From Planctomycetota bacterium (GTDB taxonomy: Bacteria; Planctomycetota; UBA1135; GCA-002686595): a DNA stretch of 64,000 bases. Below the pieces are notes generated by a model. The model saw only the letters and a list, made by a program, of their open reading frames with translations. It was not told the DNA's origin and ran no database searches. The translations under genes and the position numbers were made by a program. Positions 63,037 through 64,000 of the stretch are shown piece after piece. Numbering within the stretch: the first letter of the stretch is position 1; every line of letters begins with the position of its first letter. The stretch covers positions 35,260 to 99,259 of the forward strand of contig JAKVCD010000020.1 in NCBI GenBank assembly GCA_022446815.1. The letters are read 5' to 3'.

Positions 63037-64000
63037 CTAGCGGTTCCAAGTCAGCGAGAAGCCGTTCGTGGTGTTGAACGAGTTGCCGCAGGGCGAGACG
63101 CTCACGTCGTCACGGTACCAGCACTGATAGTGCACAGTCTCACCCACTTCGATCGTGTGACCGTAGGCCTGACCGTTGGTGCTGACCTCGACGCTCGTCG
63201 CGGCCTCTCCAGCGGCGTTAGCGCCCGTCACCTGGATCCGGACAGCCTCGAAGCCTGCGCAGCGCAAGCCGTCACCGAAGGGCAGACCCGCGCCGCCGTT
63301 CACTCGGTTCGCACCTGAGAAGAAGAGGCAGGGGAGGTTCGGGACGAGACCGGACGCCTCAAGGACGAGCGTGTCGTTTGAGAGGCTCGGCGAGCCGCTC
63401 GCCAAGAGCTTGCCGCCAACACCCGTCGAGTTCCTGCAGCCCCCCCAGTCGCCGAAGGCGACGCCGTTGCCGCAGGGGCAAAAGGAATTGGAGATAGCAA
63501 GGCAGTACACCGTGGTGTCCCCAGGCTCGCCGTACGCCTCGTATATCACATCCGCGCCGATATAAGACCAGACTTCACCCGCTGCGTTCTTCCCCTGCAC
63601 ATTCATGACAGCTACAAAGGTTGAACCCACAGGAATGGTGAACTGGCCGAGGAACACCCGTCCGTTGATCTCGACCCCCTGAGTGTCATCCGGAGTGACA
63701 AACCAAGCACCATTGTCTGTGATCACAGCACCCCCGGATTCAAACCCAGTCCAGTTAATTCCTATGTCGGCGAGATTGTTGTCATTGGAGTCGATGCTGC
63801 CAATGCTCACATACGAGTCCCACTGAAGTGCAGGGTCAATGGGGAAAAAGGCAGGGTTAATTTCCTTACTGGTCGGACCACCAATAAAGTTCTGGTAAAA
63901 GGCGCCATCAACGAGGCTGATGGACAAAGCACTCTGACTGTCTCCAAACACGGAGAGGATCCGGCCACCTTCGTCGAGGTTCGCGTAGACACGGATCGTC
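63037..64000 (-). CDS. Secreted protein with Cys-rich tail (copy E), 5' partial
   Basis: At least 320 residues; the frame stays open to the window edge, so signal peptide and start are missing. The visible N-terminal part begins TIRVYANLDEGGRILSVFGD and is a beta-rich domain with FYQNFIGG, ALQWDSYVSIG and VFLGQFTIPVGS. This domain recurs in planctomycete secreted proteins of unknown role, as far as I recall. The last 156 residues (bases 63040-63507) are the most divergent tail copy: SFCPCGN, FGDGLRCAGF, and YQCWYRDD instead of YQLWYRDP. A strong hairpin terminator follows the stop. Confidence 0.8.
   Translation of the reverse strand, partial: TIRVYANLDEGGRILSVFGDSQSALSISLVDGAFYQNFIGGPTSKEINPAFFPIDPALQWDSYVSIGSIDSNDNNLADIGINWTGFESGGAVITDNGAWFVTPDDTQGVEINGRVFLGQFTIPVGSTFVAVMNVQGKNAAGEVWSYIGADVIYEAYGEPGDTTVYCLAISNSFCPCGNGVAFGDWGGCRNSTGVGGKLLASGSPSLSNDTLVLEASGLVPNLPCLFFSGANRVNGGAGLPFGDGLRCAGFEAVRIQVTGANAAGEAATSVEVSTNGQAYGHTIEVGETVHYQCWYRDDVSVSPCGNSFNTTNGFSLTWNR

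Overview
The window reads as GC-rich, tightly packed bacterial chromosome, most likely from a Planctomycetota bacterium. Three things point there: two very large receptor-type Ser/Thr protein kinases (one with a beta-propeller, divergent from an ECF-type sigma factor); a set of secreted proteins that end in the same Cys-rich tail of about 150 residues (FCxGD...CPCGN...GDGLRCAGG...YQLWYRD); and lipid A/heptose genes of a Gram-negative envelope. I recall this tail from marine planctomycetes of the Saltatorellus-like lineage, but that placement is from memory. No rRNA, tRNA, CRISPR array, insertion sequence or phage gene was seen. No gap between genes exceeds 300 bp; the largest, 24845-25090, holds a hairpin-rich leader.

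Layout. 1-959: 3' part of a CE15-like glucuronoyl esterase. 962-7830 (minus): signalling operon of an FHA-GAF-sigma54 activator, a secreted W-repeat pseudo-peptidase and a giant kinase. 7969-8397: Cys-cluster protein. 8402-11482 (minus): WaaP-like kinase, extended GT9 glycosyltransferase and enoyl-CoA hydratase. 11625-14239: glutamate dehydrogenase followed by a paralogue lacking key lysines. 14230-15087: TauE/SafE exporter. 15156-23908 (minus): envelope run of HAD phosphatase, RNA polymerase omega, lpxK, lpxL-like, deoxyhypusine-synthase-like, hldE, B12 radical SAM, then a second, split hldE-like kinase and nucleotidyltransferase. 23954-32863 (plus): asparaginase-type Ntn hydrolase, MaeB malic enzyme, a heterodimeric ABC exporter and a duplicated SurA-like protein.

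32867-36872 (minus): radical SAM, GT2 and GT39 operon. 36990-40542: two secreted tail-domain proteins. 40724-44080 (minus): aldehyde:ferredoxin oxidoreductase with a C-terminal MoaD/ThiS-like domain, GT9 and a small membrane protein. 44119-48057: M50 protease, SDR and a third tail-domain protein. 48363-52703: kinase/beta-propeller and divergent ECF sigma. 52922-55029 (plus): degenerate GGDEF coiled-coil protein and a MamK-like actin. 55087-56211: patatin fused to a ferredoxin domain. 56319-59869: FadI/FadJ-like beta-oxidation pair. 59986-61152: fourth tail-domain protein. 61149-62944 (minus): dapE-like and dapD. 63037-64000: fifth tail-domain protein, cut by the window end.

The most unusual items are the oxidoreductase-sulfur-carrier fusion, the MamK-like actin beside a probable c-di-GMP-binding pseudo-GGDEF protein, the catalytic/non-catalytic glutamate dehydrogenase pair, the patatin-ferredoxin fusion with a CxxDxxC site, and the shared secreted tail.
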